Below, one piece after another: positions 35,107 to 47,300 of a stretch of DNA of 64,000 bases. A program made the translations under genes and the position numbers. The first letter of the stretch is position 1. The number at the start of each line of letters is the position of its first letter. This DNA comes from Meloidogyne chitwoodi (lineage: Eukaryota; Nematoda; Chromadorea; Rhabditida; Meloidogynidae), in assembly GCA_015183035.1 (NCBI GenBank), contig JACZZP010000003.1:1984001-2048000 (forward strand), written 5' to 3'. The notes below the pieces were generated by a model. The model was not told the origin of the DNA, made no database searches, and saw nothing but the letters and a program-made list of their open reading frames with translations.

Positions 35107-37681
35107 TTAAGAGGTAGGACAACAATTCTCTTCTTTATGCAATTTATTTGATGATTTCCCTGCAGCTTTACAAGTAATTGATTTTGAACGTCTTCGTTCA
35201 AGTAATTTACTTCCAGTAGAACCTTTTGATGGATTTTTAAGTTGAATACCACAATTAGAACAATCAGCACCTCCAACCCGCATAAATGATAAAGCACGGT
35301 CAACCTAAATAATATTTATTTTTTATAATTATTTACCCTAATATTCTCTTATTTTAATAAAAGTAAATTAATTTTATCAAACCTGAGCTGCTTGAATGCT
35401 ATAAACCCGTTCACGAAGCATAGGACGATTATTATTATTATATTTATTTCCAATACATTTATTACAAGGTAATAGTTGTCTATCAGATTTTATAATTCTT
35501 TTACCAACAAAAAAGTGAGGAGAAGAAATTTTTTGTTGTTGATTATTTTTTATTTTTGCTTCTTTTTCAACATTTTTATTTTCTTTTAAACTTTCACTAC
35601 CGCTGCTATATTTTGCAGCAATTGATTCAGAATTAGATTCAAATCCTGCATCTGAGGAGAGTGAAGAATCAGAAGGTACAGGAGGAAGTTTGGAAAAAAT
35701 AATCTTTGATGTTGTTGATTGTGAAATGCCCATAGAAATAAATTCAGAAATCATTAACTATATTAAAAGAAAATTAATTTCTTAAAATCAAAAAAATATA
35801 ATATAATTTAACCTGTTGAATGCTAATTCGTTCAGATGGATCTGTTCGTAGCATTACTCCAATCATATGTTTTGCTAATATTAAAATTTAAAAAGATAAT
35901 AATTTTAAATTAAAAACAAACTTGATACAGATATGCCATCCCAATCTTCAGCTGGGAATGCAAATATTCCTGATGCTAAAATAAAAATATTTATTTAAAT
36001 AATTTTTAGGGAAAAAAATACTTATACGAGAACGCATTCCAGGTGAAAAAGGAAGTCCTTGCATTGAATAAAATGGCGGATAACCACAAAGACTAAAATT
36101 TAAGATCAAAAATAGTTTTAATAAATAAAAACACACAGAATATAAGTTGCAACACCCAACTTAAATTAAAATTTTAATAAAAATTTAAATATATTTAATT
36201 AATTACCGCCCAAATATCACAGCTTTTATCATATTCCTTGTAGCTCAAAATCTATAAAAATATTTTAATATAATTTAAAAGATGCACATAATTAGAGAAA
36301 AAATAAAACAGTCGATATCAAACCCAATAAAAAATATTAACTAAATCAATGACAATAAAAACACAACACAGGAGGTATATAATAATTAAATAAAAAAGAA
36401 TTAATTCTTTAAGAGACCTCCTATTCATTATAACCTCAAAATGCCCAATACAAAAATAAATTAAATAAACCTCTGGACAAACATAGGCAGGCGTACAACA
36501 AGGGGACTTCATAGGTCTATCATCTTCCGAAAATTTAGCAAATCCAAAATCAGCCAATTTAAATGTACAAGTATTTACATTGCTTGTTGAGCAGAGAATA
36601 TTTTCAAGTTTAATGTCTCTAAAAATTTATTACATTGGATATTTTGTCATTTTTATATAAAATTACCTATGTGCAATATTTCTTTCGTGAAGAAATTGAA
36701 CTGCTGAGCCAATTTGGCGAACGATACGTGCTACACCTAATAAAAACAGAAAATGTTTAAAATATTTTAACATTAAATTAACATTTTTCAGAATATGGAC
36801 TTCTCCCATTATCTTCAAAAATTGTCAATAAATCCCCTCCTTGCATAAATTCAACAACAACTAGCAAACAATTTAAACCATCAAAAGTATTTTTAAAAAT
36901 ATCAGCAATAGAGACAATATTCTGTTGTCGATGAGCAAGCCAATGAAGGGAAATTTCACGTTGACTTCTATCAGAATCTCGAAGAACTTTTAAGGCAAAC
37001 TTCTCACCACTTTTCTTGTGATAACAAGCCTGAAAATTAAATTTTAAAAATTTTTTAAGTTTTGAGAAAAAATTTGAATAATATTTTTTAGGTTAGTTTG
37101 ATAAAAAATAAAATCCAACCATTACTTTGCCGCTTTCTCCAATTCCAATAATCTTAAAAAATTATGTAAAACAAAAAATAAATAAATAAAACCTCATGTG
37201 ATATTTTGTACAAATCAGTTAATGGTAGTTCACTTGTTGGAAAATCTCCATTTTCAAGTTCAATTATTTCCTTCTCTTTTAATTCTAATTTAGCATTTTG
37301 TCTGATTGAATTACAGACACAAAGGCTTGATTTAATTTTATCAGGATCATCAATTCCTCTCAATAAAGATTCATTAAATTTTCCACAAGCAGAAGGAGCG
37401 CGTGATTGGCGAACAGCCATTCGAAAAGAAGAAATTGGCGAACTCCCAGAACTGTAAGGAAATCGTTGATGACGAAAAAATTCATCTTCATCTTCTTCAT
37501 CTAAATCACTTAAACTTTCGTCGTTTGAAAGAGCACAAGCGTCAAGGCAGAGTTTTTGCTGAAATGATAGAGAATAAGCAAGAGTTTAAATATATTTAAC
37601 CTGATCTTGAATATGTTCTTGACAATTTGAAGAATTACAATCAACTTTAGAATTATTTTCTTCAATAGTTTTAGCATTCAT
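35107..37681 (-). CDS. MAPK-activated protein kinase (MK2/MK3/MK5 type)
   Basis: Ser/Thr kinase acting below p38/ERK-type MAP kinases. Thirteen exons (minus strand: 37601-37681, 37193-37558, 37120-37152, 36783-37029, 36667-36736, 36471-36618, 36207-36251, 36137-36159, 36022-36092, 35922-35975, 35813-35874, 35383-35757, 35107-35304) join in phase to 590 aa. An acidic and Ser-rich N-terminal extension of about 140 aa precedes the kinase domain. Landmarks: GIGESGKV loop, KFALKVLRDSDRSQREISLH, HRDIKLENIL, LADFGFAK, CCTPAYVCPEI, YDKSCDIWA, LCGYPPFYSMQGLPFSPGMR. The activation loop has MKSPCCTP, so the usual MAPK-phosphorylated Thr is replaced by Ser-Pro. A long Ser/Asn/Lys-rich insert separates the kinase domain from a C-terminal piece (RALSFMRVGG) like the regulatory tail. 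Closest C. elegans genes are mak-1/mak-2; paralogue unassigned. Confidence 0.88.
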
Positions 37682-38440
37682 TTTTGTTATCTAAAGTAAA
37701 AAAATAAAAACCTAAAATTTTCTTCATATCGCTAAATTTTTAAATAAATTGATCTTTGGATAAACAAGTACAAAAATATCAAATAAAGAAAGTAAACATA
37801 ACAATTAAAAATGAAAACATATTATTATTTAATGCGTGGGAAGGAGAAAAATAAATGCCTTAAGGTTCCACTTATTTTTAAACAAAAAAATTTTGCCTTT
37901 AAAGCATCTCTTTTTTCTTTTAGAGCGACAACCGTGACAGATTACTTTTTATTTCAATCGATGATAACGTAAATAGAAGCCTAAAACATCAAATTTTTAA
38001 TATTTTTTGATATATTAACTAAGAATGGAAAGAAAAGATGCTTAGTCTACAAAAAAGTAACATGAAAAGAGATATGATATGTTATTAAATAATCGTTTGA
38101 TCTTTGGACTACGAAAAAATAAATGAAAAACGAGAGAATTTCACATGACATAAAGGGGCTAATTTATTAAAAGAAAATTGTCTCAAATGTTCCATGAAAG
38201 AAAATACTACAATTTAAAAAGAGGTATAGAGAGAAGGAATAAGGCTGCAGATTTATAAGAGACGACAGAGAAAATAACGAAACAATTTAATATTTTTTCT
38301 AAAAACATTTAGCCAAATTATTGAATTTTCAAATTACTAGTCGATGGGTAAACGTTAAAAATGTCAATCAAATCTTTTTATTTTTTTGTAAATTTTATTT
38401 TTTGATAAAATGTTTTTGATTATTGGTTTGAATTATAGAG
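37682..38440. other. Divergent intergenic region
   Basis: Lies between the 5' ends of the kinase (-) and the TMEM41 gene (+), so both promoters should be here. I see no strong TATA motif, repeat or coding exon. Confidence 0.4.
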
Positions 38441-39720
38441 ATGGGTATTTCAAGTAGAAGGAATGTTATTTTGTTGTTAATTTTAACTTCTTATATTATT
38501 TTTTTGTTTTTGATTTACTTGCAATTTCCCGAATTGAAAAAGTAAGATTTTATTTTTCTTCTTAATTTTTCATCAACTTTTTTTAATTAAAATTTATATT
38601 TTAATTTAATTAATTTAAAATATTTTTTTAAGTGAAGAGCGAGAACATTTTCGTTATCCACGTAATTTAGAAGATGCAAAAAGTCTTGGAAGGATTTTAC
38701 TTCATTATAAGGACAGACACTTTATTGTTGTTTTGGCCGGTGTTTCTGCTATTTATTTAATGTATTATTTTAAACTTTTAATAAATTTATTTAAAATTTA
38801 ATATTTTTTTAAAGGCTTCAATCATTTGCTATTCCCGGGTCAATTTTTCTCACAATTCTGTCAGGATATTTGTTTTCATTTCCTGTTGCTTTAGCTTTAG
38901 TTTGTTTGGTATTATTATTATTTTTTTTTTTAATTTACTTTTTTTATTTTCGTAAAGTGTTCTGCAGCCGGAGCAACTGTTTGTTATTTTATTTCCTTAA
39001 TGTTTGGTAAAAGTTTAATTGTATATTATTTTCCTGCTCGGCTAGCTATCTGGCAGATTGAGGTTTTTTTTATCAATAAATAAACGATTTAATTAAAATT
39101 TTTCAGGTTCAAAAACAAGGAGATCATTTGCTGAATTATATTATTTTTTTGAGGATAACACCTATTTTGCCCAATTGGTTTTTTATATTTTTTTGGTCAT
39201 TAATTGATTTTTATTTTTTAAGGTTTATAAACTTGGCTAGCCCTATTGTTGATGTTCCTATAGTTCCTTTCTTCTTTGGCACTTTATTAGGTTTTTAAAA
39301 AAAATTTAAATTAAAAAGCTCTAATAAAAAATATATACAAGACCCTGTCCCCTTAACAGCTTTAAATCTTCGTTTATTTTATTTATTTAATTAAATTCTT
39401 TTTAAAGGTGTAGCTCCTCCAAGTTTTCTTTTTATTCAAGCTGGTACAACACTTCAAATGATGACAAATGCAAATGTTGTATGGTCCTGGAATTCAATTG
39501 CATTATTAACATTTTTTGCAATTCTTTCACTTGCTCCAGTTGTATATAAAAGACAAATGTTAAGTTCTAAGGTAGAAGAAAATAAAATATTAAAAACCGA
39601 GTGATTAAATTTAATTAAAATTTTATTTTTTTTTAGAATATATTCCTTTCCTTTATATTTGTTGTTATTTTAATTTTTGAGAGTCACTTCTTTGGTCTTC
39701 CCTTTTCTTTTATTATTTAA
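38441..39720 (+). CDS. TMEM41 family VTT-domain membrane protein
   Basis: ER membrane protein of the VTT/DedA superfamily; TMEM41B is a phospholipid scramblase needed for autophagosome and lipoprotein formation. Eight exons (38441-38541, 38633-38761, 38815-38908, 38958-39062, 39107-39177, 39223-39290, 39408-39571, 39637-39720) join in phase to 271 aa. After an N-terminal membrane anchor come the family landmarks LEDAKSLGRIL, LQSFAIPGSIFLTILSGYLF, LNYIIFLRITPILPNWFINL, ASPIVDVPIVPFF, GVAPPSFLFIQAGTTL, and the VVWSWNSIALL segment. The length fits TMEM41. The 3' ends of this gene and the YOP1-type gene face each other 350 bp apart. Whether it is the A or B paralogue is not decided, though the VTT core matches TMEM41B well. 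Confidence 0.92.
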
Positions 39721-40070
39721 TTATTATTATGTAGTAAAGAGATTAAATTCTGTTTTTTAGGAGGGGATTTTACTTAAAATAAAAATTAAAGACTTTGATT
39801 TTGAGCAGACTTAAACCTAATTTTTCTGGTTCCTTTTCAATAATTCTATCAATAAAATTTATTTATTACAATAATTACACAATACACACAATATATATAT
39901 TTTATATAATCAATTAACATATACGCAATAGATATGAGGGAAATACATACATATTTATATTATACAAGGGAATATTTATATTATTAACATTTTTTCTTAT
40001 TTTATTCATCTTCAATTCCCTCTTTTTTCTTCTACAACCGTCAGGGCCTCTATGCACCGCCGAACACACT

Positions 40071-40897
40071 TCAGGCTGCCAATCGTCTAAAATTTTGAAA
40101 AAAATTATTTTTAAATTTTTTAATTAAAGTCAAAGTAGACTTACTTCGCCAACTTATCGAACGCCGGGTCAAGGTATTTAACGTAGACATTGTGCGCTCC
40201 CAAAGTTTGTGGCAGCGACAAGTAGAGAAGGAAGATAGCTTTAAGAAGCCAGTACAACGGGAAGTAGGCACATATGCGGTCGGCGAACGAATCCACAAGA
40301 GAGAAGGTTCCATATGTAGTCCAATAGACAAGCCACTGCGTATCATCCTCTGAATAAAATTAAAAATATTTTTGAGAAATTTAAAAAAAAATTCTATACC
40401 TTTTCCAACTGAACGCAGAGCCAGAACAGAAGCATAGGCAGGATAGACAACACCAATCAAGTTGCAGAAAAATCCACCGCCAGGCCCAGCAATCAACCAG
40501 AGAGAGAGAACACCGCAGATACCATAGAAAATCTAAAAAAATTGAAAAATTATTTGAAATTAGAAAAAAATGTCTAGCATCATACCTTTTCACGTTCAAT
40601 ACCGCTACTCTTCTCAGCCGCTCCGAACAGCTTATCCTGACCAATGAGCCATTTTTGCAGCGCCGGACGAATGTCGCTGAAACTTTGAACCTCAGCTTGT
40701 CGCAGACCGATGGCAGCACCACTTGGATTGGCTGATGGCGGTGGCAGTGATCCAGCGGATTTTCCCTTCTTTTTAGACGACACATCACTAGCTGCACGAG
40801 ATGCTGGAGCCGGAGGTGGTGGAGCAGGAACAGCAGCAGGCGGCGGCGGTGGTGGCGCTTCTTCCTTCTTTGGTGGTTCAAGTGGTGGAGCACTCAT
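40071..40897 (-). CDS. yop-1: YOP1/REEP5-type ER-shaping protein (TB2/DP1/HVA22)
   Basis: Hairpin membrane protein that curves ER tubules with reticulons. Four exons (minus strand: 40586-40897, 40400-40532, 40145-40349, 40071-40086) join in phase to 221 aa. The first about 75 residues form a Pro/Ala-rich disordered extension (EEAPPPPPPAAVPAPPPPAP), longer than in most REEP5 proteins. Then KWLIGQDKLFGAAEKSSGIE leads into hydrophobic hairpins: IFYGICGVLSLWLIAGPGG, then NLIGVVYPAYASVLAL. QWLVYWTTYGTFSLVDSFAD is the family signature and is followed by YFPLYWLLKAIFLLYLSLP. The C terminus ends LAKRLAA. The GSK3-like kinase gene starts about 200 bp away in the opposite direction. The GC-rich first exon stands out from the AT-rich neighbourhood because of its Pro/Ala codons. 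Confidence 0.9.
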
Positions 40898-41098
40898 TGT
40901 TGTTGTTGTTGTTGTAGAAGATTGTGTTGACTGTTTTTGTTGTTTTGTTGGTTCTTGATGATTTTGAGTTTTGTGAGATTTTAATAGGCTTTTATACTTT
41001 CAAAAGTTTTAAAATTATCAACTATAAAAAGAGCGTAAAAATGAACAGTTTAAATTTTGTCAAATCTATTAATTACTTGTTGGCTTGCTATAACTCAA

Positions 41099-42507
41099 AT
41101 GGATGAATCTACATTGAACAATATCTACAATGACTACAAGGATCCAAGCGGTGCTGACGTAATTGTAAGTTTAATTTTTTTATTTAGTATAAAATAATTT
41201 TTTTTTATTTTATTAGCTGCGTGTCACAGACAAAATTCTTTTTACAAGGGACGGCAACTTTTCGTTCGTTTTCCGAGCTAAAGTCTCTCAAATACTTGAA
41301 GACGGTACTGAACAAGAACCTCAACCTGTTGCACTCAAAAAGGTCATCATTCCAAGGATAAAGGACTTTCGGGAATTACATATACTTCGTTTTGTTGTTC
41401 GCTACCCTCATCCAAATATTGTAAAGCTTATGTTTAGTCAACGACGCAAATACAAAATTGATGTAAGGAATTTTTTAAATTTTATTTTGATAAATTTTTT
41501 TGTTAGCGCCTTCAGGTCGTGTACACTTTGGTCTTCGATTTTGTTCCTGCGACGTTAGCCAAACTTAAGCAAGGATATTTTAGGGACAAAAATGTGATCG
41601 ACATCAAGCTTAGTACATGGCAACTTTTCGCAGGTTTAGATCACCTTAGAAAGGTCAAAAATAATTTTTAGTAATCTGTAAAGATTTCTTTTTTCCTTTA
41701 GTTAAGTATAATCCATCGGGACATAAAGCCAGCCAATTTGTTAATAAATCAAAAAACAGGACAACTTACAATTGCCGATTTTGGGTCAGCAATCTTTCTG
41801 CCTTATTATTCGGATGTGCATCAAGGAACATATGCAGTCACACGCTTCTATCGTCCTCCAGAGCTTATTTTGGGAGCTGCACGCTACAACTGTATGGCAG
41901 GTGTGTATTAAAATATTTGGGCTATTTTCTGTTATTCCTCTTATAATAGACGAAAACTTTTTTTATTCAGATGTTTGGTCAGCCGGTTGCGTCTTTGCCG
42001 AACTTTATATTGGAGAGGCACTATTCCCTGGAAAAAATGCTTTTGGACAACTGCAGTTGATCTATGATAAACTTGGAACGCCCTCGGCTAATGACTTGAA
42101 GGATATGCACGTTGATGAAAAGGACTTTATATGTGCCCTAAAGCCTCAAGCAATTTATCCGTTTGGGGAGCTTTTTTCGGTGAGAGTTTGAGGACAATTT
42201 AGTAAATTAATTTATCTCAACAATGTTTTTAGACATTTGAACAAATGAAATATCCTGCAAAAGGAAATCCAGCATCATTAATTGTCAAAATACTTGATTT
42301 AAATCCAGCTAAGCGTTTGTATGGCCGTCGTTTGTTGTCTGACCCTTTCTTTGGAGAACTTTTCGAAAATGGCGCTAAACGTAAAAATGGAGCACTTATA
42401 ACGGATGCAATTAGTTTGGAACAACAACAACATGTTTTGTAAGCATTTTTATTTTTAAAAATGTTTTAAAGAAAATTTTTTTTATTTTTAGAGGCACTGA
42501 AGTGTAA
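41099..42507 (+). CDS. Divergent GSK3-like protein kinase
   Basis: Ser/Thr kinase of the CMGC group, closest in pattern to glycogen synthase kinase 3. Seven exons (41099-41164, 41217-41462, 41507-41653, 41702-41900, 41971-42179, 42233-42438, 42492-42507) join in phase to 362 aa. Seen: VALKKVIIP (ATP Lys), FRELHILRFVVRYPHPNIVK, IIHRDIKPANLLIN, IADFGSA, TYAVTRFYRPPELILGA with the GSK3 activation-loop Tyr, DVWSAGCVFAEL, LFPGKNAFGQLQLI, and a closing PAKRLYGRRLLSDPFF. The expected second GSK3 Arg-Tyr-Tyr-Arg run is RFYR. There is little sequence outside the kinase core. Divergent short kinases of this type are expanded in nematodes, often with germline expression; that is family knowledge, not seen here. 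Catalytic residues are all present, so it should be active. Confidence 0.88.
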
Positions 42508-42803
42508 GAACAAATTAATAAGAAGTAAAGAAGAATTTATGTATAAATAAATATATATTTTATTGTAAAATTGTTTATGTATTCATTATTATTTTATATA
42601 GGTATATATATTTGTTAATAAATTTATTAAATTCAGTTAAGAGATTTGTTTATACTTTTTTACATATTTAATGTTATAAGATAGAGATTTATCTATAAAA
42701 TGTTTTAACAATTCGTGATCAGATAACTAATTTAGTAGAATTTTCATTATTAAATACATAAATTAAAAAATTGTTGTATTTTAGAGTATTTTTTATGGCG
42801 CTA

Positions 42804-43655
42804 GGACAATTGTACAGTGGGACAATTGTACAGTGGATAATTGTAAAGAAGACAATTGTACAGAGGACAATTGTACAGTGAACGATCATTTTTAAAAGAA
42901 ATTAATGACGCGCCAATCTATAAGAAACGTTTCGTAAATAATTAAGAGGATCGCCTGCTCGCTGTATCATTCTTTAATTTATGCATAAAAATTTTTTAAA
43001 GTGGAAACTATGTTTTTGTATTTTTATTTGGAGAGGAATTATCTTCTAAAAGAGGAATATTCCGAAAATATGGAGAGGAATATTCCGAAGATAAATATTC
43101 CGGACGCCAACTACCTTTACACATCTCCAGAATTCAATACCTTCTATACTTCTGCTTTCGGCCTCAAAATAGTATTCAAAACCTCCTCTTATAAGCAGAC
43201 TTTTCCCTCTTTCGGATTTAGTTTCAAAAAATTCTAAATTATAGTTCACCATTATTTCTCCTTCAATTTCTGACCCTATATCTGAAACTATCCTTCGTCG
43301 CTTGAAGACATTAAAGGAAAAAGGCCATGTATTATTTGGGTCCACATCTGAAAGACAATTCCCTGAATATCAACTCAGCCAAGTGGTCCAATTGCCAATT
43401 CGGTCAAACCTTTTTAAACTAGTTGGTCCCGTGCAAACTTGGACCTACAAGGAGTGTTTTATTACTTGACCGAATTGGCAATGACCACTTGGCTGAGTTG
43501 ATATTCAGGGAATTGTCTTTCAGGGTTGATTCCGTATTATTTAATTTTCCATTGAAACTAAACCACTTAACCAACATTCACTGTACAATTGTCCGCTGTA
43601 CAATTGTCTTCTGTACAATTGTCCACTGTACAATTTTCCCTCTGTACAATTGTCG
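42804..43655. mobile_element. Nested foldback element
   Basis: The outer arms (42804-42884 and 43575-43655) are inverted arrays of an ACAATTGTACAGTGG-type unit. Inside, a second inverted pair (43347-43407 and 43465-43524) shares CTGAAAGACAATTCCCTGAA, a stretch covering CAACTCAGCCAAGTGGTC, and GCCAATTCGGTCAA. The inner loop carries TTGGTCC...GGACCTACAAGGAGTGTTTT, related to 54929-55088. Between left outer and inner arms lies a zinc-finger-like fragment. No transposase is seen. Confidence 0.75.
43046..43345 (-). pseudogene. FLYWCH-type zinc-finger fragment
   Basis: Open frame of 99 codons starting at 43345. It contains FFETKSERGKSLLIRGGFEY, then FWRC, matching the first half of the FLYWCH domain, in which a conserved Phe, Ser-x-x-Gly-Lys, hydrophobic-Gly-Phe-x-Tyr and Trp-Arg-Cys are spaced alike. 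A GTAAAG donor-like site follows the Cys. The second half, with the remaining Cys and His ligands, is not found nearby. FLYWCH domains occur in nematode transcription factors and in Mutator-type transposons. It lies within a foldback element and so is probably a captured or degraded fragment. Confidence 0.5.
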
Positions 43656-43689
43656 TGTCACGTTTTTTATTTATTTCTTTTTGTTTTAA

Positions 43690-44317
43690 ATTTTAACATT
43701 CAACACAATAAGTTCCATCACTAACAAATCGAAAAAGATTTTATAAAGAAATTAAATTATTTTTTATTTATTTAAATTAAAAATATTTTAAAATTTAAAA
43801 TAAAATCAAAAAAGATTTCCATCACTAAAAAAATCCAGGAGATGGGTTTGTAACAATTCTTATTTTTAATTACAAAAATTTTAAAAATTAACAAGTATTT
43901 TTTAAAAAAAAAACATTTAATTATGTTTTTATTTACAATTATTTAAATTAACAGGTATAATATAATTATCTGTACTCTCTTAATTAATTTAAAATGGCCT
44001 TAACCAAAATAATCAATTTATAATTAATTTTTTATGTCCAAATTCGGGGTAAAAAAAAACAAATATGAACAGGTTTATGTGAAAAAGAAGAAGCAATAAT
44101 AAAGCTAAAAAACAATATTTTATTATTAAAAATAAATAAATATATTTTATATAGCCTATTTTATAATTTTATTAATTTATTTATTTTTATATAAAATTAA
44201 AAAATATTATTTTTTTCAATTTCTTCACTATTTTAATATTAAAATATTTAAAATTAATTAATTTTATTTTTAATAAAATTAATTAATTAAACAAAAATTA
44301 ATTTTAATAGTTAAAGA
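43690..44317. other. AT-rich intergenic region
   Basis: AT-rich sequence between the foldback element and the first secretory low-complexity gene. I see no gene or repeat. Confidence 0.4.
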
Positions 44318-47300
44318 ATGATTAAAATAATTAATATTAATAAAATAATATTTATTTTAATTTTATTTTTAATAAAATTAACAAAAACTGAAGAAGAAAA
44401 AAGAAATATAAATAATAATAATGAAGAAGAAGAACAAAGAAGGCATTCATTTAATTTATTAGAGCCTGATTTAGCTCAAAATATTTTTAATATTGAAGGA
44501 GCTAAAAATCCAATTAAAAGAACTACAAAAATTCCAATTATTAATAATTTTAGTGATAAAAGTATTTTAATTAATTTTAAAAAAATTAATTTACTTAAAG
44601 GCCCCAGAGAAGATTTTTTCTTTGTCCTTATTTTCTTAAAAAAACTCCTATCAGTATCCTTTTAAACAACGAACGTTTCCTTATAACTAGAGTTGTAACT
44701 TTTCTGTATTCCGGGATTACATAATTCTCTTCAGAGCCCAGTGATAAAGGCCACTCTCTCATGTGATAAAGACGCAGAAATTGTGTACAGTACTGGAAAA
44801 GAGCAGGTCATTTGACGTTTCTCTGACCTCAACTATCCACTGGTCAGTTTTTCTGCGTCTTTATCAACGAGAGAGTGGCCTTTATTACAAGAGCTCTGAA
44901 GAGAATTATGTAATCCCGGAATACAGAAAAGTGTACAACTCTAGTTATAACTAGAATATTAACTCTATTATTATTTTTAAAAATTAAATTAAAAAGGAAA
45001 TAAAAATATTTTTTAATTTAAAAATTAATAGAAAAATAATAATTAAATATTTTACAAATTTATGTATATTTAGTTAATAAAATTATTTTAATAAATAAGA
45101 GAAGAATGGAATGAGTCAAGAGAGACAAAATAAAATTAAAAAAATTAATTAATTAAATAAATAAATAATTTTAATTTAGAAAAATCAAAAGAAATATTAA
45201 CAATTTCAACAAAAAAACAACCAAAAAAGAGACAAATTAGCAATTTAAATTTAAATGAATATGATGAATTAAATCAAGATTTTTTAAATGAATATGATTC
45301 AATAAATTTAGATTTTAATTTAGATGAAGAAAAAGATAAAAAAGATAAAAAAATAATAAAAGTAATTAATAAAGAATTTATTTGGGAAAATGACAAAAAA
45401 GAACAAATTATAACACAAGAATTTCCTCCTAAAGAATGGTGGGATAATAATAATAATGAAGATGATTTTTTTGATGATTTAGAGAAGAAGAATAATAATA
45501 GTAGTAGTAATGAAGAAGAAAATAAAAATAATAATAATAATTCTACTACTTTTAATATTTTAAATATTTTTAATAAAAAGGTAATTTTTTATTTAAAAAT
45601 AATTTAAAATATACTTAATATTTTACTTTCGATATAAGGACAATTTGATATAATGAAAAAACGTTTAATTAAATTCACATATTTATTTGGTCAAAATTGG
45701 AGAATTTTATTCCAAAAAATACCCTTATTTTATAAAGGTAAATTTAGTTGCCCTTATAACGAAAGTGAACATTAAAATAATTGACCAGAAAAAAAAATTA
45801 ATTAAAATTAATTAATTAACAATAATTAATTAAAAATTAAAAAAGCTTAGCAAATCTAGCCAGAGTGTTTAAGTTATGCTTAATAATAATTTCCAATATT
45901 CTCAGAGGAAATTATATTATTTTTTGAGGAAAAAATTGTTTTTTTTTAATATACTCATTTAATATAATTTAATAATTAGAAAATTTAAATTAATTTTAGA
46001 CCTCTTAATTTGAGTTCTAAAAATATTTTCAACATTACACAGTTTTATAATACAAGTTTTTATATTTGAGGAGTTTAAATAAACTCCCCATCCAAAAATA
46101 AACCTCGTAACTTCTCCATGCTACTTAAATCAAAAATTATTATTATTTAAATAAAAAATATATTCAATTAATTTATATTAAGCAAATATATTATTTTTAA
46201 TTTTATTAAATTTTAATTAGGTAAATTAATTAAAAAATAAGAAAAACGTGTCAAATAACTTATTTATAAAATTAAAAAATTAATTTAATTATTTTAAAAG
46301 CGTCGTTATAACCGAAGTACTCCTCCAAAACCTCCAAAAGTTGATGGAACAGTACATATTAATAAAAAAGAAAATAATTATTATCAAGCAGATGATTTAC
46401 CTTTAAAAGAAGAAGAAAAAGAAGCTATTGAAAGAGATAAATTATTAATAATTCCAAAATTAATTCCAATAAATAAATTAATAACAAATAATAATAATCC
46501 AATTATTACAACAACAACAATATCCTCTACAAAAATAAAAACAACGAATTTAATTAAAAAAGGAGAAGGACATTTAAATATTGGAGATTCTAAAATAATG
46601 TACATAAATATTTATTTTATTTTTTTAAATATTTTTTAAAAAATATTAGTAAAATAATTAATTATTTACATTTTATATTTAACTTTATTTACATTTTATA
46701 TTTAAATTTAAAAATATTTTTATTAATTTTAAAAGTCTTTTCTTTTATTTAATTAAATAGAATAAAATAATTAATTTATTTAATTAAAAATAATATTTTA
46801 TTTTATTCAAAAAATAGTAGAAATTCTCTTCCTTTATCTACTAAAAAACTTGTAAAAAAACCAACAAATGAACAACAACAAAATAATAAAAAACAAGAAG
46901 AAGAATTTAAAAATAATTTTACTAATTTATTAAATGAAAATAATAATAAAAATGAAAAAAAAATATTTTTTGATGGAAATAAAATTATTGGAGTAGAAGG
47001 AAAGGAACACAAACAACAACCTTTTATGTACATAAATTAAATAATTAAAAAAATAAATTTTAATTTTTTTTAAATTAATTAAAAAATAATTTATTTAATT
47101 AAAAAATAATTTATTTAAATTAATTAATTATTTTATTACTAATTTTTAAACAACAAAAACAACCTTTTAATTAAATTAATTAATATATTTACCTAAATTA
47201 ATTAATTTAAATATTATTTTTTTTAATAATTTTAAAATTAATTTATTTATGTAAATTAATTAATTTATTTATATTTTTAAAGTAATAATTCACCAATTTC

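Noticed and set aside
40710..40958. Plus-strand frame rich in Gly/Ala/Val
   Set aside because: Complement of the Pro/Ala-rich first exon of the YOP1-type gene.
45640..45735. Possible exon reading GQNWRILFQKIPLFYK in the long intron of the Asn-rich gene
   Set aside because: In the phase required by the preceding exon it meets a stop within five codons.
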